Assembly: GCF_013248995.1 (NCBI RefSeq)
Contig: NZ_JABRPK010000002.1
Span: forward strand, 744,001 to 808,000
DNA: 64,000 bases
Direction of reading: 5' to 3'
From: Frigoribacterium sp. VKM Ac-2836
GTDB taxonomy: Bacteria > Actinomycetota > Actinomycetes > Actinomycetales > Microbacteriaceae
Positions within the stretch are counted from its first letter, which is position 1, and every line of letters begins with the position of its first letter. Shown here piece by piece: positions 24,597 to 35,147 of the stretch. The notes beneath the pieces are model-generated. The model saw only the letters and a program-made list of their open reading frames with translations, was not told the DNA's origin and made no database searches. A program made the position numbers and the translations under genes.

Positions 24597-24745
24597 GGGG
24601 CGAGGCGGCGTATCTCGAGTCGTCCACCGAGCGGAACCGGGCGCTCTACCGGCGGCTGGGGTTCGTCGAGCTGGCGGAGATCCGCGGGCTGCCGGGCGGC
24701 ACGCCCGCCGCGATGTGGCGCCCGGCCCGGACCGTGTCCGGCTGA
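24597..24745 (+). pseudogene. C-terminal remnant of a second GNAT acetyltransferase
   Basis: The frame reads AAYLESSTERNRALYRRLGF, VELAEIRGLPGGTPAAMWRP and ends ARTVSG. AYLE-S-x-x-N-x-x-LYRRLGF is the hallmark last part of GNAT domains that begin with a longer acyl-CoA fold; nothing of that fold is found upstream, where sequence instead belongs to the opposite-strand GNAT gene. A deletion left only ~50 codons. Confidence 0.7.
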
Positions 24746-24814
24746 GGCCCGACAGTCTCGGGTCGCCCTGCCGAGGCGCCCGTCGACGTGGGGCCCGGAG
24801 CCACGTCCGGTTCG

Positions 24815-25888
24815 TCACCTGTCTCTCACGTAGCGGAGCAGGGACGCCTCTCGGATGGATGCGACGCCGAGGACGAGACCGATGATCACACCCACCACGC
24901 CGAGGGCGACGGTCCGGGCCGCGTCGAGATCGATGGGAACCGCGTCGCCCGGTCGGAGGCCTGCCGTGACCGTCAGCACCAGGGCGGCCGTCCAGAGCGT
25001 CGCCGCCGTCGTCCAGACGGCCGCCTGGACGAGCTGGGAGCCGGCCTGGGCGAGGACCGAGACCCCGATGTGCCGGTCGGACGCGAGCGAGCTCCGTCGC
25101 CGCCAGGTCGAGGCCGCCCCCAACGCGAGGCCGAGTCCGCTCGCCACCGCGGGGCCCCATCCGCCCAGAGCGACGGGCCCGGGGCGGAAGGTCGACCCGA
25201 GCGTGCTGTTCAGCTGCCCAAGGGTGGGGTGTGCCGAGGTCTCGGCACCGGAGTCGGGCAGGAGCGTCCGCCCGAGCGCGGCCACGGCCTCGTCGTCAGC
25301 GGGCCACGACGTCGCCCAGCAGGCGTCGAACGGCCCGTCGTCGACCTGGGTCACGGAGAGCGCGCTGTAGGCGAGCGAGGGATCACGCCCGTCGTCGGGG
25401 TACCGGAACACCCCCTGCACGGGCACGGTCCCGCCCGGTGTCGCGAGCAGGCCGGGACCGGTGAGGCCCACGGCCCGCGCGGCCTCGTCGCTGACGACCG
25501 GGCCGAGCCCGTCGGCCGTGCCGTCGAGAGAGAGCAGTGCGGCGAAGCCAGGCGTCGTGACGTGGGTCGGGACGCCGGCTCTCGGCAGCGCGGCGGCCAC
25601 CAGGTCGGTCGGCGAGGACCGGATGGCGCCGGCGGCCCGGACGGTGGGCAGGGCGACGAGGGAGTCGCAGGCGTGACCGTCGATGCGGCCCTCGGCGGAT
25701 TCGACCAGGGTGGCTGCTCCGCTGGACGTCCACCGGTCGGCCTCGTCCACCGCGGAGCGAAGGCTCACCGCCTGGGAGGCGGCGACGCCGCCGACCGCGA
25801 GGACGAACAGTGCGACCCAGAGCAGTGTCATCGTGGTGCCCGAGACGACGTCGCGAACGGCCTCGCGAGCGATCTCACGGGCCTTCAC
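24815..25888 (-). CDS. FtsX/MacB-like ABC transporter permease
   Basis: 357 residues from GTG 25888 within GTGA, overlapping the ATPase stop by four bases. One N-terminal helix (VSGTTMTLLWVALFVLAVGG), a large ~200-residue outside domain, then three C-terminal helices (VALGGWGPAVASGLGLALGA, LVQAAVWTTAATLWTAALVL, TVALGVVGVIIGLVLGVASI). That 1+3 layout is the MacB/FtsX mechanotransmission type, which works on periplasmic or envelope substrates rather than pumping through the membrane. Last gene of the five-gene overlapping operon. Likely role: release or immunity toward the operon's secreted peptide (inference). Confidence 0.82.
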   Translation of the reverse strand: MKAREIAREAVRDVVSGTTMTLLWVALFVLAVGGVAASQAVSLRSAVDEADRWTSSGAATLVESAEGRIDGHACDSLVALPTVRAAGAIRSSPTDLVAAALPRAGVPTHVTTPGFAALLSLDGTADGLGPVVSDEAARAVGLTGPGLLATPGGTVPVQGVFRYPDDGRDPSLAYSALSVTQVDDGPFDACWATSWPADDEAVAALGRTLLPDSGAETSAHPTLGQLNSTLGSTFRPGPVALGGWGPAVASGLGLALGAASTWRRRSSLASDRHIGVSVLAQAGSQLVQAAVWTTAATLWTAALVLTVTAGLRPGDAVPIDLDAARTVALGVVGVIIGLVLGVASIREASLLRYVRDR

Positions 25889-26481
25889 CGTGTCGCTCCG
25901 AGGTCGAGCACGTCGTCACAGGCGTCCCGTGTCGCGGCGTCGTGCGTGGCGACGAGCACCGCGGTGCCGTGATCGGCGAGCGAACCGAGGACGCGGTTGA
26001 CCTCGGCGGCCGTCCGACGGTCCAACTGCGCGGTGGGTTCGTCGACCAGCAGGACGTCGGGCCCGGCGGCGATCCCCCGAGCGAGCATCAAGCGTTGCGC
26101 TTCGCCGCCGGACAACTCGGAGAACCGGGCCCCACCGCGAGGGGACAGCTCGAACCGTGCCAGCAAGGCCTCCGCCCGGCGATCGGCGTCGCGTCGGGAC
26201 GCTCCGGTCGCCAGGAACGCCAAGGAGACGTGGTCGAGGGCGCTTCGGCGGGGGACGCCGTGCGGGTTCTGGAACACCCAGCCGACCCGGGTGCCCTCGG
26301 GGCGTGTGACCTGGCCGAAGCGTGGTGTCAGCATGCCGGCGACGATCGCCATGAGCGTGGACTTGCCCGACCCGCTCGGCCCCACGACGGCGCAGACCGT
26401 GCCGCCCTCGAGGGTGCGGTCGATACCGGTGAACAGCGCAGGCCCGTCACCGAACGCGTGGCCGACCCCGTTCAGCGTCAC
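25885..26481 (-). CDS. ABC transporter ATP-binding protein (LolD/MacB type)
   Basis: 198 residues from GTG 26481, overlapping the adaptor gene's stop in GTGA; the frame extends upstream, but only this start fits. Walker A GPSGSGKSTL, Q-loop VFQNPHGVP, signature LSGGEAQRLMLARG, Walker B VLLVDEPTAQLD, and the switch His in VATHD. Short length (about 200) matches the LolD/MacB/FtsE group that partners FtsX-like permeases. Overlaps the permease by four bases, so the two are made in a fixed ratio. Confidence 0.92.
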   Translation of the reverse strand: MTLNGVGHAFGDGPALFTGIDRTLEGGTVCAVVGPSGSGKSTLMAIVAGMLTPRFGQVTRPEGTRVGWVFQNPHGVPRRSALDHVSLAFLATGASRRDADRRAEALLARFELSPRGGARFSELSGGEAQRLMLARGIAAGPDVLLVDEPTAQLDRRTAAEVNRVLGSLADHGTAVLVATHDAATRDACDDVLDLGATR

Positions 26482-27533
26482 CGGCACGAGATGCCACCGT
26501 CGGGGTGAGGCGTGACCGACGACACCGAGACGCCGTCGGGCGGGACGACGAAGGATTGCCCCAACTGCGACCCGACCACCTCGACGAGGACGGGCGACAG
26601 GGCGGTGCCGGAGGTGTCGACGGGCTGTAGGCACGCCGTCCCGTCACGCAGGCCGACGAGGGCGCCGGGTGGCACGACCGAGACCCGGACGGGTTCGGCG
26701 AGGGACCAGCGCGCCGAGATGGTCGGGGTCTCTTGTCCCCTCGATGCGGCGTATTCGCGCGTGGCGGCGAGACGCGAAAGGTCCGCAGGATCGGTGACCA
26801 TCCCCTCGGGCGTGATGCCGACCGTCACGTCGGCCACGCTCACCACGCGATCGCCGGGAGAGGCGTCGAGGGGCGGCTCGTCGAGTCGGATGGATTGCAA
26901 CTCGACGGGGAGGCGGACGAGCTCGTCGCCGCTGTCGACCCGCGACCCCACCACGCCCGGGCAGCCCTCTGTCTGGACCCTGGGGGCCGGAATCCATGCG
27001 ACGGCGTCGACCGGGACCGGATCGGTGGCCGCCATCGGCACGCCTCGGGCGGTCAAGTACGCGCGGACGGCCCGTTGCGTGCCGGCGCCGAAAATGCCGT
27101 CCACGCTGATGGACGCGCCCGACCGGGTCAACTCACTCTGCAACCCACGGACGTCGTCGCCCCGGTCACCGGCCTCGAGCGCACGCCAGAGGGGCACCGC
27201 GGTCGCGAGGGCGACCACGGGGGCGCCGTCGACGGTGGCGACGACGTCACCGCTCGAGATCTCACCCCCCGCCGAGCAGGACAGCCCGGTGAGGACGCCC
27301 GGTCGGGGCGAGACGATCATGCGTGCCGACCCGGTCCGCGGTACGAGCTGGACTTGACGTTCGTCGACGTCGTCGCGTGACTCGACCGGAACCGCCGCGG
27401 TGACGGCGGGTGAGCTCAGGGCGGTCGGTCGGTCGTGCGGGAGGAGCAGCACGGTCGCCCCGGCACCGATCGCGAGCGCCGTCGCGGCCACGAGTCCGAC
27501 CAGCGACGCGGTCGGTCGCCGGATCGGCGTCAT
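26478..27533 (-). CDS. Membrane-anchored adaptor with peptidoglycan-binding domain
   Basis: 351 residues from ATG 27533 in ATGA. One N-terminal helix (ASLVGLVAATALAIGAGATV), a strand-rich region (MIVSPRPGVLTGLSCSAGGE, SSGDVVATVDGAPVV) resembling a lipoyl/HlyD hairpin, then a PG_binding_1 domain (GDDVRGLQSELTRSGASISV, DGIFGAGTQRAVRAYLTARG), then a second strand-rich part. This is the actinobacterial HlyD-like adaptor architecture, able to link an ABC permease to the wall. Overlaps its neighbours by four bases on both sides, tying it to the lipoprotein and ATPase genes. Confidence 0.82.
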   Translation of the reverse strand: MTPIRRPTASLVGLVAATALAIGAGATVLLLPHDRPTALSSPAVTAAVPVESRDDVDERQVQLVPRTGSARMIVSPRPGVLTGLSCSAGGEISSGDVVATVDGAPVVALATAVPLWRALEAGDRGDDVRGLQSELTRSGASISVDGIFGAGTQRAVRAYLTARGVPMAATDPVPVDAVAWIPAPRVQTEGCPGVVGSRVDSGDELVRLPVELQSIRLDEPPLDASPGDRVVSVADVTVGITPEGMVTDPADLSRLAATREYAASRGQETPTISARWSLAEPVRVSVVPPGALVGLRDGTACLQPVDTSGTALSPVLVEVVGSQLGQSFVVPPDGVSVSSVTPHPDGGISCR

Positions 27534-28138
27534 CGCTCGTACCAGAGGCCGAGAGGGTCCCTGTCGCAGGCCTGGGCCGCTTCGGACATTGGGTCGAACG
27601 GGAAGTCGCCTGTCTCGTTGTCGGCCTCCCAGTCTTTCCGGCCGTAGCTCGGCTCGACCACCCCGGCCGTGACGAGGCATTCGACCTCGATCGTCGCCTC
27701 GTCGAGCCGAGCGGGGTTTCGTCGCGTCTGCTCGAACAGGAAGGTCACCTGTGCGTCGAATCTCGTTTCGCAGGCTTCGAGTGCGGCGTTGGACTGTTCG
27801 AAGGGCATGCCGGGACTCCCGCCGTCTCGGCCGCCGACGTCGAAACCGCCCTCGCGACGGTAAGTGATCGAGAGACCGGAATCGGCGAGACAGCGGCGGA
27901 CCCCGTCGTGGGCCTGCTCGAGTTCGGTCGGCGTGACGACCCCGTCGGCCAGGATCTCTCGTTCGCTGTCGCTCTCGCTTTTCTCGAGCGCCATGGCGAA
28001 TTCGTCTGCCCACGGGCCGGCGTGCTCCTGTGCCTCGGCGTCGAGCCGTGCGGAGTCGGTCGGCTGGGGGCCGGCACACCCGACCACGGTGCCGAGCACG
28101 GCGACGGCCACAGCCGTCGCCACAGCCGTCGATCTCAC
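27530..28138 (-). CDS. Hypothetical lipoprotein of the peptide operon
   Basis: 202 residues from GTG 28138 in GTGA. Lipoprotein signal with Cys21 (AVLGTVVGC|AGPQ), then a mostly helical, acidic domain with three further cysteines (VRRCLADSGLS, ALEACETRFD, VECLVTAGVV) and CDRDPLGLWYER at the end. I recognise no family. Four-base overlaps join it to the upstream secreted peptide gene and the downstream adaptor, so the lipoprotein probably handles the peptide outside the membrane, as an immunity or chaperone-like factor (inference). Confidence 0.7.
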   Translation of the reverse strand: MRSTAVATAVAVAVLGTVVGCAGPQPTDSARLDAEAQEHAGPWADEFAMALEKSESDSEREILADGVVTPTELEQAHDGVRRCLADSGLSITYRREGGFDVGGRDGGSPGMPFEQSNAALEACETRFDAQVTFLFEQTRRNPARLDEATIEVECLVTAGVVEPSYGRKDWEADNETGDFPFDPMSEAAQACDRDPLGLWYER

Positions 28139-28413
28139 CGCGCCGTCATCCCGTAGGACACCACGTTCACCCAGCAGGCCGCCTGTTTCGACCACTTGCC
28201 ACGGGTCACCCACGGGCCGTACCGGGTGTTCGACTGACGAATCGCGTTCCAGTGTCGTGCCCTGGTGCACGAATTGTTCTTGCCCATCGACCGGGTGACG
28301 CTGCCGTAGCAGGCGGCCTGTGCCTCGGGTGCCGTCGCGACGTCCGCCGCGATCGTGCCCCCGGCCAGGACGATGGTGACCGCGGCCGCGATCGCGAATC
28401 TCTTGATGAGCAC
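28135..28413 (-). CDS. Small secreted three-cysteine peptide, first gene of the operon
   Basis: 92 residues from GTG 28413 behind GAGGGAGGAAG. A Sec signal (LIKRFAIAAAVTIVLAGGTI, cleavage near EAQA33) leaves ~59 residues, basic and rich in Trp, Ser and Asn, with Cys35, Cys49 and Cys80 (ACYGSVTRSMGKNNSC, …RARHWNAIRQSNTRYGPWVT…, AACWVNVVSYG). Size, export, charge and linkage to an ABC/adaptor set resemble class II or lactococcin-972-like bacteriocins, but I see no match to a named family. The odd cysteine number permits an intermolecular disulfide. Ends in a 4-base overlap with the lipoprotein gene. Confidence 0.75.
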   Translation of the reverse strand: MLIKRFAIAAAVTIVLAGGTIAADVATAPEAQAACYGSVTRSMGKNNSCTRARHWNAIRQSNTRYGPWVTRGKWSKQAACWVNVVSYGMTAR

Positions 28414-28426
28414 GTGCTTCCTCCCT

Positions 28427-28481
28427 CTGACGAAACCGTTCCGTCAGGCGTGAAGCTAACGTTAAAAAGATGACCTATCAA
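28427..28481 (-). promoter_or_regulatory. Candidate promoter and operators of the peptide operon
   Basis: On the minus strand TTGATA (28481-28476), a 16-base spacer and TTAGCT (28459-28454); the -10 is identical to that of the sugar importer. TAACGTTA (28457-28464) overlaps the -10, and CTGACG/CGTCAG (28427-28432 and 28442-28447) forms an inverted repeat between promoter and ribosome-binding site. Either may bind a regulator not encoded here. This is the most AT-rich spot in the neighbourhood. Confidence 0.5.
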
Positions 28482-28681
28482 GGGTGAAATGTCGATCACC
28501 GAGGCTGCCCACCGATGGCCGGGGCAGGCCGCGCCTCCTGCGTTCGCGGCCTGCGCCTCCGGGCTTCGGTGGGGTCGCCCAGACGCGCCATGTATCTTCA
28601 TGTCGAGAGATCTCTGCGCGGTAGCGTAGGGAGAGCACCACCGAGCACACGCATGCCCGACAACGAGGGAGCACCTGCCGC

Positions 28682-30892
<2,211 letters not shown>

Positions 30893-30907
30893 GGCGCGAA
30901 GCCCTCG

Positions 30908-30951
30908 ACGGCAGGAGGCGCGGTGCCGGTCGGCACCGCGCCTCCTGCCGT
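30908..30951 (+). terminator. Terminator of icd built from inverted CGCGCCTCCT motifs
   Basis: A perfect 21-bp stem (ACGGCAGGAGGCGCGGTGCC… 30908-30928 and its complement 30931-30951) with a two-base loop, 15 bases past the icd stop. Each arm contains one copy of the dispersed 10-mer, in opposite orientations. Confidence 0.9.
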
Positions 30952-31037
30952 CCGCCGGGTCATGCCGGGGCCCCGGTCAGGCCTGGGCCCCGTCACGACG
31001 GGACGAGGATCACTCTCTAGTATGACGATCACATACC

Positions 31038-31053
31038 AGTATTGTGAAATACT
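31038..31053. promoter_or_regulatory. Palindrome overlapping the start of the CPBP gene
   Basis: AGTATT-GTGA-AATACT, a perfect 6-bp-arm palindrome ending six bases before the ATG at 31060, in an AT-rich tract that also holds AGTATGACGATCACATAC. Since no ribosome-binding site precedes the ATG, the transcript may be leaderless and this site may lie on the -10 region. Confidence 0.5.
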
Positions 31054-31059
31054 ACTGCT

Positions 31060-31839
31060 ATGACCAATCAGGCGACAGGACACCAGACAGCATCCGCCGG
31101 GCGCCCCGCAGGCTTCCTCGATCGGGTCCGGGCGGAGCAACTACCGACCCGCTTCCGGTGGCAGGCCAGAGACTGGGTGGCGCTGCTCGCGGTGCCGTCG
31201 ATCTTCGTCTCGGGGTGGCTCACCACGATGATCACGAACGACGTCGCCGTCGGTACGGTCGTGGACACCGTCCTCCGGATCGCACTCTTCGTCGTGCTCG
31301 TCGTCGCCAACCGTGCGTTGCTCGCGCGGCACTGGCGCGCCTTCTGGGCCGCGCCGTGGCTCAGTGTCGGCCTCGTCGTCGTGGGCATGGTCGCGCTCCA
31401 GATCGCGATCAGTTCGTCGGGTAGTGCGCTGCGGTCCCTCGGCGGCCTCGATCCCGGTGACGACCAGGGGCCCGTCCCGTCGATGGCGTTCGGTGTCCTC
31501 TTGTTCACGTCGCTCAACCCGATGGTCACCGCCCTGATCGAGGACTTCACCTTCCGTCACACCCTGCTACTGAAGTTTCCCGTGTGGAACCGATTCGTGT
31601 TCGCCGCCGTCCTGACCGTCGCGAACGCCGTCCTCTTCGGTGCGGTCCACATCGACAACTTCGGTGGCGAGTGGCTGCTGACGCTGTCCTTCGCCGCCGC
31701 GGGGCTGGTGATGAACCTGACCTACCTGTGGACCCGCAACATCTGGCACGTGCTCCTCATGCACGGTGTCAACAACTTCATCCTCGCCGGCCCCGTCGGC
31801 GTGGTCATCCTGCACGTGTTGCAGGCTGCCGTGGTGTGA
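31060..31839 (+). CDS. CPBP-family intramembrane metalloprotease
   Basis: 259 residues from ATG 31060, about six membrane helices. The Abi/CPBP motifs are present: motif 1 EDFTFRH (Glu161, Arg166; the more common form is EExxxR, so the second Glu is Asp here), motif 2 FGAVHI (His197) and motif 3 LMHGVNNF (His235, Asn239). Family members are CaaX-like or self-immunity proteases in the membrane. It is alone, with a palindromic operator at its promoter. Involvement with the peptide operon 2.6 kb away is possible but not shown. Confidence 0.85.
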   Translation: MTNQATGHQTASAGRPAGFLDRVRAEQLPTRFRWQARDWVALLAVPSIFVSGWLTTMITNDVAVGTVVDTVLRIALFVVLVVANRALLARHWRAFWAAPWLSVGLVVVGMVALQIAISSSGSALRSLGGLDPGDDQGPVPSMAFGVLLFTSLNPMVTALIEDFTFRHTLLLKFPVWNRFVFAAVLTVANAVLFGAVHIDNFGGEWLLTLSFAAAGLVMNLTYLWTRNIWHVLLMHGVNNFILAGPVGVVILHVLQAAVV

Positions 31840-31877
31840 CGATGACACGGCGTGGATGCCGTCGTACGCGCGCGGCC

Positions 31878-32831
31878 TCAGGGGTGCAGGGCTCTTCGGG
31901 CGGTGGTGCGGACGGCCACGGTGACGGCGTCGAGCAGGGGTGAGGCGAGGGTCCAGCGTTGCCAGAAGAGTGGCACGTCGACCGGGTCGTCGGGGGCCAG
32001 TTCGACCAAGCGGCCGGCGTCGAGTTCGGGGGTGGCCTGGGCCTCGGGCAGCATGCCCCAACCGAGCCCCAAGACGACGGCCCGGGCGAAGTCGGCCGAC
32101 GCGGGCACGTGGTGCCGGGGCGAGAGCGGTTCGCGACCGGTGAGGCGCCGGACGAAGTCGTGCTGCAGGGCGTCGGTCCGGTCGAAGACGACCATCGGGG
32201 CGCGGTCGAGGGGGGCGAGGTCGAGCCTTCCGAGGCGGGGCGTCTCGGGGTCGTGCGGAACACCGGCCAGCCACCTGTCGACGAAACCGGGGCTCGCGAC
32301 GGCTCGGTACCGCATGACCCCGAGCGGTTCTGAGCTGCAGCCCTGCACGGGCTCCCGGGTCGCGGTGACGGCGGCGAGCACGTCCCCCGACCGCAGCAGC
32401 TCGGCCGTGTGCTGCTGGTCGGCCCGACGCAGGTCGAAGACGACCCGGACCGCCGGCGGGACGGCGGCCAGTGCGTCGAGGAACCAGGTCGCGGTCGAGT
32501 CGGCGTTGACCGCGATCGGCAGGGTCGTGGGCGCGGGGTCGTTCGACGCGGTGTCGTCCTCGTCGCGTGGGCCGGTGCCGAGCCGGGCGAGGGCGTCCGA
32601 GGTGAGCAGGTCGATCTGCCGGGCATGACGCAACAACACGTCGCCGGCCTCCGTGGTCTCGACCGGGGTGGAGCGGCGCAGCAACACCTGTCCGGCCGCC
32701 CGTTCGAGCTGCTTGATGCGTTGCGACACCGCGGACTGCGTCACGTGCAGGCGTCGCGCGGCCGCCTCGAAGGTGCCCTCGTCGACGATCGTGCGCAAGG
32801 TGTCGAGCTGATCAAGTGCGAACCTGGTCAT
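31878..32831 (-). CDS. lysG: LysR-type regulator of the lysine/arginine exporter (LysG/ArgP)
   Basis: 317 residues from ATG 32831. N-terminal HTH LDQLDTLRTIVDEGTFEAAA then RRLHVTQSAVSQRIKQLERA, and the co-inducer domain with LPIAVNADSTATWFLDAL, VLRSGDVLAAVT-like and VLGLGWGMLPEAQA, as in LysG/ArgP (IciA) proteins. It is divergent from a LysE exporter across 69 bases, the classic lysEG layout where basic amino acids act as co-inducers. The gap contains the LysR-type T-N11-A opportunity ATGCAGCATCACGAACAT. Confidence 0.9.
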   Translation of the reverse strand: MTRFALDQLDTLRTIVDEGTFEAAARRLHVTQSAVSQRIKQLERAAGQVLLRRSTPVETTEAGDVLLRHARQIDLLTSDALARLGTGPRDEDDTASNDPAPTTLPIAVNADSTATWFLDALAAVPPAVRVVFDLRRADQQHTAELLRSGDVLAAVTATREPVQGCSSEPLGVMRYRAVASPGFVDRWLAGVPHDPETPRLGRLDLAPLDRAPMVVFDRTDALQHDFVRRLTGREPLSPRHHVPASADFARAVVLGLGWGMLPEAQATPELDAGRLVELAPDDPVDVPLFWQRWTLASPLLDAVTVAVRTTARRALHP

Positions 32832-32900
32832 GAGCAGAGCTTATGCAGCATCACGAACATGAGTTGGTGCGATGCCCCCGGGCGGTCCTAGCGTGGCCAC

Positions 32901-33545
32901 ATGACCTTCGCGACCGTGCTGCCCGCCGTCCTCTTCGGCTTCGGCACGAGCCTCGCCCTGATCGTCGCGATCGGCGCGCAGAACGCCTACGTGCTGCGCG
33001 TCGGGCTGCAGGCGGCGACCCGTGCCGTCGTGCCGGTCGTCGTGGTCTGCGCCGTGAGCGACGCCGTGCTGATCAGCGCCGGGGTGGCCGGAATCGGGGC
33101 TCTCGTCGAGGCGGCCCCGCGGGCGGTGCTCGTGGTGCAACTCGTCGGCGCGGGATTCTTGCTGGTCTACGGCGCCTTCGCCGCCACACGGGCGATCCGG
33201 CCGACGGGCGCCTTGACGGTCGACGTCGACGGCGCGTCCCCGACGGCACCCGCCCGGATCGTCCCGGCCGTGCTCGGCGCCCTCGCGTTCACCTGGCTGA
33301 ACCCGCACACCTACCTCGACACCGTCGTCTTCCTCGGTTCGGTCGCGAACCACCAGCCGCCCGAGCTGCGCTGGTGGTTCGCCGCCGGGGCGATCACGGG
33401 CAGCCTCGTATGGTTCTCGGCGCTGGGGTTCGGCGCGCGCCTCCTGCGTCCGCTGTTCGCGAAGCCGGGCGCCTGGCGGGTGCTCGACGGGGTCATCGCC
33501 GTCGTGATGGTCGCCCTCGGGGTGCGGCTGCTGACGGGCATCTGA
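32901..33545 (+). CDS. lysE: LysE/ArgO-type basic amino acid exporter
   Basis: 214 residues from ATG 32901, six membrane helices. Starts VLFGFGTSLALIVAIGAQNA with the conserved GAQNAYVLR and has LGALAFTWLNPHTYLDTVVF, the NPxxYLDT signature of LysE/ArgO, between helices 3 and 4. Exports lysine and/or arginine when peptides raise their cytoplasmic level. Paired with the divergent LysR gene. One CGCGCCTCCT motif lies inside the coding sequence (GARLLRPLF). Confidence 0.93.
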   Translation: MTFATVLPAVLFGFGTSLALIVAIGAQNAYVLRVGLQAATRAVVPVVVVCAVSDAVLISAGVAGIGALVEAAPRAVLVVQLVGAGFLLVYGAFAATRAIRPTGALTVDVDGASPTAPARIVPAVLGALAFTWLNPHTYLDTVVFLGSVANHQPPELRWWFAAGAITGSLVWFSALGFGARLLRPLFAKPGAWRVLDGVIAVVMVALGVRLLTGI

Positions 33546-33579
33546 GGCCCGTGGTCGGCCGCGGTCGGCGCCTCCGGCC

Positions 33580-35037
33580 TCAGGCCGGGCGCTCGGCGAT
33601 CGCGCGCTGCCAGCGGACGAGCATCACGCGCGCGTAGTGCACGGCCGAGACGTAGTGGAAGACGAGGCCGACCAGGAAGACCAGGTACCCCACGCCGATC
33701 ACGCCGGTCCACTCGGGCCCGTCGAGCGCCACGCCGAGCAGCAGCACCGCGAGACCGACGAAGCAGAGGCCCGTGCGGAGGCGGCCCGCCCACCACACCG
33801 GCACGGCGGGATCGCCGCGGAACGCCAGGACGGCGCCGATCGCGAGCAGCACGTCGGGCACGAGCAGCAGCACGGCCTCCTGCCAGCCGAAGACGTCGGC
33901 CGTCGCGAACGCCACGGCGACCACGACGACGGTCAGCCGGTCGGCCACGGGATCGAGCCACGACCCGAGCACCGAGACCGAGTCGGTGCGCCGGGCCACG
34001 AACCCGTCGAGCCAGTCGGTCGCGAACACGACCCCGATCACGACGAGGGCCGGCCACCAGAGCTCGGCGATCAGCAGCCCGGCGAAGACCGGCAACAGCA
34101 GGAGGCGCGCGGCCGTGATCGCGTTCGGCACGGTCCGCCAGTCGTCCACCTCGAAGAGGCGGTGGCGCAGGGCGCCGAGCCGGCGGGACGACAGGTGCTC
34201 GGCGACGAACTCGCCCGAGGCCGAGGCCCCGGCGACGACGGGATCGGCCAGGGCGTGCCCGGCCGCGTGGACCACGGACGAGACCGGCCCGCGGGCGTCG
34301 GCCCGCGCCTCCTCGTCCGAGGTGTCGGCGCGCGCTGCGTCGGCGCCGGCCGTCCGGTCGTCGGCCGCGACGGTCTCGTCGACGGCGCCGGTGGATGCGC
34401 CCGAGGCGGCATCGGCCGCGGCGGCGCGACGGCGACGCACGAGTCGCACGACGAAGACGATCGCCACGATCACGGCGGCCCCGATCAATGCCCAGGACGA
34501 GAACTGCCCGAGGTACTCCTGCGCGGCCTCGAGGGACGACCGCAGCAGGAACCCGATGCCGACGTAGACGGCTGCCCAGGTCAGCGCCCCGCCGAACGAC
34601 GCGGGCAGGAACGACCGGTAGGGCACCTTCGCGACCCCGGCCGCCGCCGGGGTGAGGGTGCGGACCACGGGCACGAGGCGCGTGAGGAAGACGGCAGCGG
34701 CCCCTCGTCGCTCGAGGACGGCGACGGCACGGTCCCAGCTGTCCACGCCGATCTTGCGGATGATGCGGGTGTCACGGAACCCCGTGCCGAAGCGGCGGCC
34801 CAGCAGGTAGCCGACGTGGTCACCGAGCGAGCCGCCGATCGCCACGGAGACGAAGAAGGCGACCGCCGGCCACGGGCTGTCGAAGGTCGCGGCGAGCAGC
34901 AGCACGATCGTCTCGCCCGGCACGAAGACACCCAGGCCCAACCCCGACTCGGTGAACGAGAAGAGCGCGCCCAACGCCCAGACGAGCGGGGTCGGCAGCG
35001 ACGAGCCGACGTCGGTGATCCACCCGATGAGGTCCAT
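33580..35037 (-). CDS. DedA-CDP-alcohol phosphatidyltransferase fusion
   Basis: 485 residues from ATG 35037. Residues ~1-190 are a DedA/SNARE-associated membrane domain (GVFVPGETIVLLLAATFD, GGSLGDHVGYLLGRRFG, FLTRLVPVVRTLTPAAAG). A charged Ala/Asp linker (~205-265) leads to a CDP-alcohol phosphatidyltransferase domain with the full D-x2-D-G-x2-A-R…G-x3-D-x3-D motif around residue 340 (ATDWLDGFVARR, LGSWLDPVADRLTV). DedA proteins are now seen as lipid transporters or scramblases, so joining one to a phospholipid synthase could couple head-group transfer to lipid movement. The stop codon lies in the small hairpin CCGGCC-TCA-GGCCGG. Confidence 0.9.
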   Translation of the reverse strand: MDLIGWITDVGSSLPTPLVWALGALFSFTESGLGLGVFVPGETIVLLLAATFDSPWPAVAFFVSVAIGGSLGDHVGYLLGRRFGTGFRDTRIIRKIGVDSWDRAVAVLERRGAAAVFLTRLVPVVRTLTPAAAGVAKVPYRSFLPASFGGALTWAAVYVGIGFLLRSSLEAAQEYLGQFSSWALIGAAVIVAIVFVVRLVRRRRAAAADAASGASTGAVDETVAADDRTAGADAARADTSDEEARADARGPVSSVVHAAGHALADPVVAGASASGEFVAEHLSSRRLGALRHRLFEVDDWRTVPNAITAARLLLLPVFAGLLIAELWWPALVVIGVVFATDWLDGFVARRTDSVSVLGSWLDPVADRLTVVVVAVAFATADVFGWQEAVLLLVPDVLLAIGAVLAFRGDPAVPVWWAGRLRTGLCFVGLAVLLLGVALDGPEWTGVIGVGYLVFLVGLVFHYVSAVHYARVMLVRWQRAIAERPA

Positions 35038-35147
35038 CCCGCCAGGCTAGGGGAGCGCTGCTGAGGGGGCGTCGCCCGGGGGACGGAGGCGGGTCGGTCC
35101 GGGGGACGGGGTCGCCTCCGCCGCGAGTCGTCGGGGTCGCCGGACGG

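Noticed and set aside
33574-33588. CCGGCC-TCA-GGCCGG as terminator of lysE and the DedA fusion
   Set aside because: Six-bp stem with a three-base loop that includes the stop codon of the minus gene; too small to support on its own.
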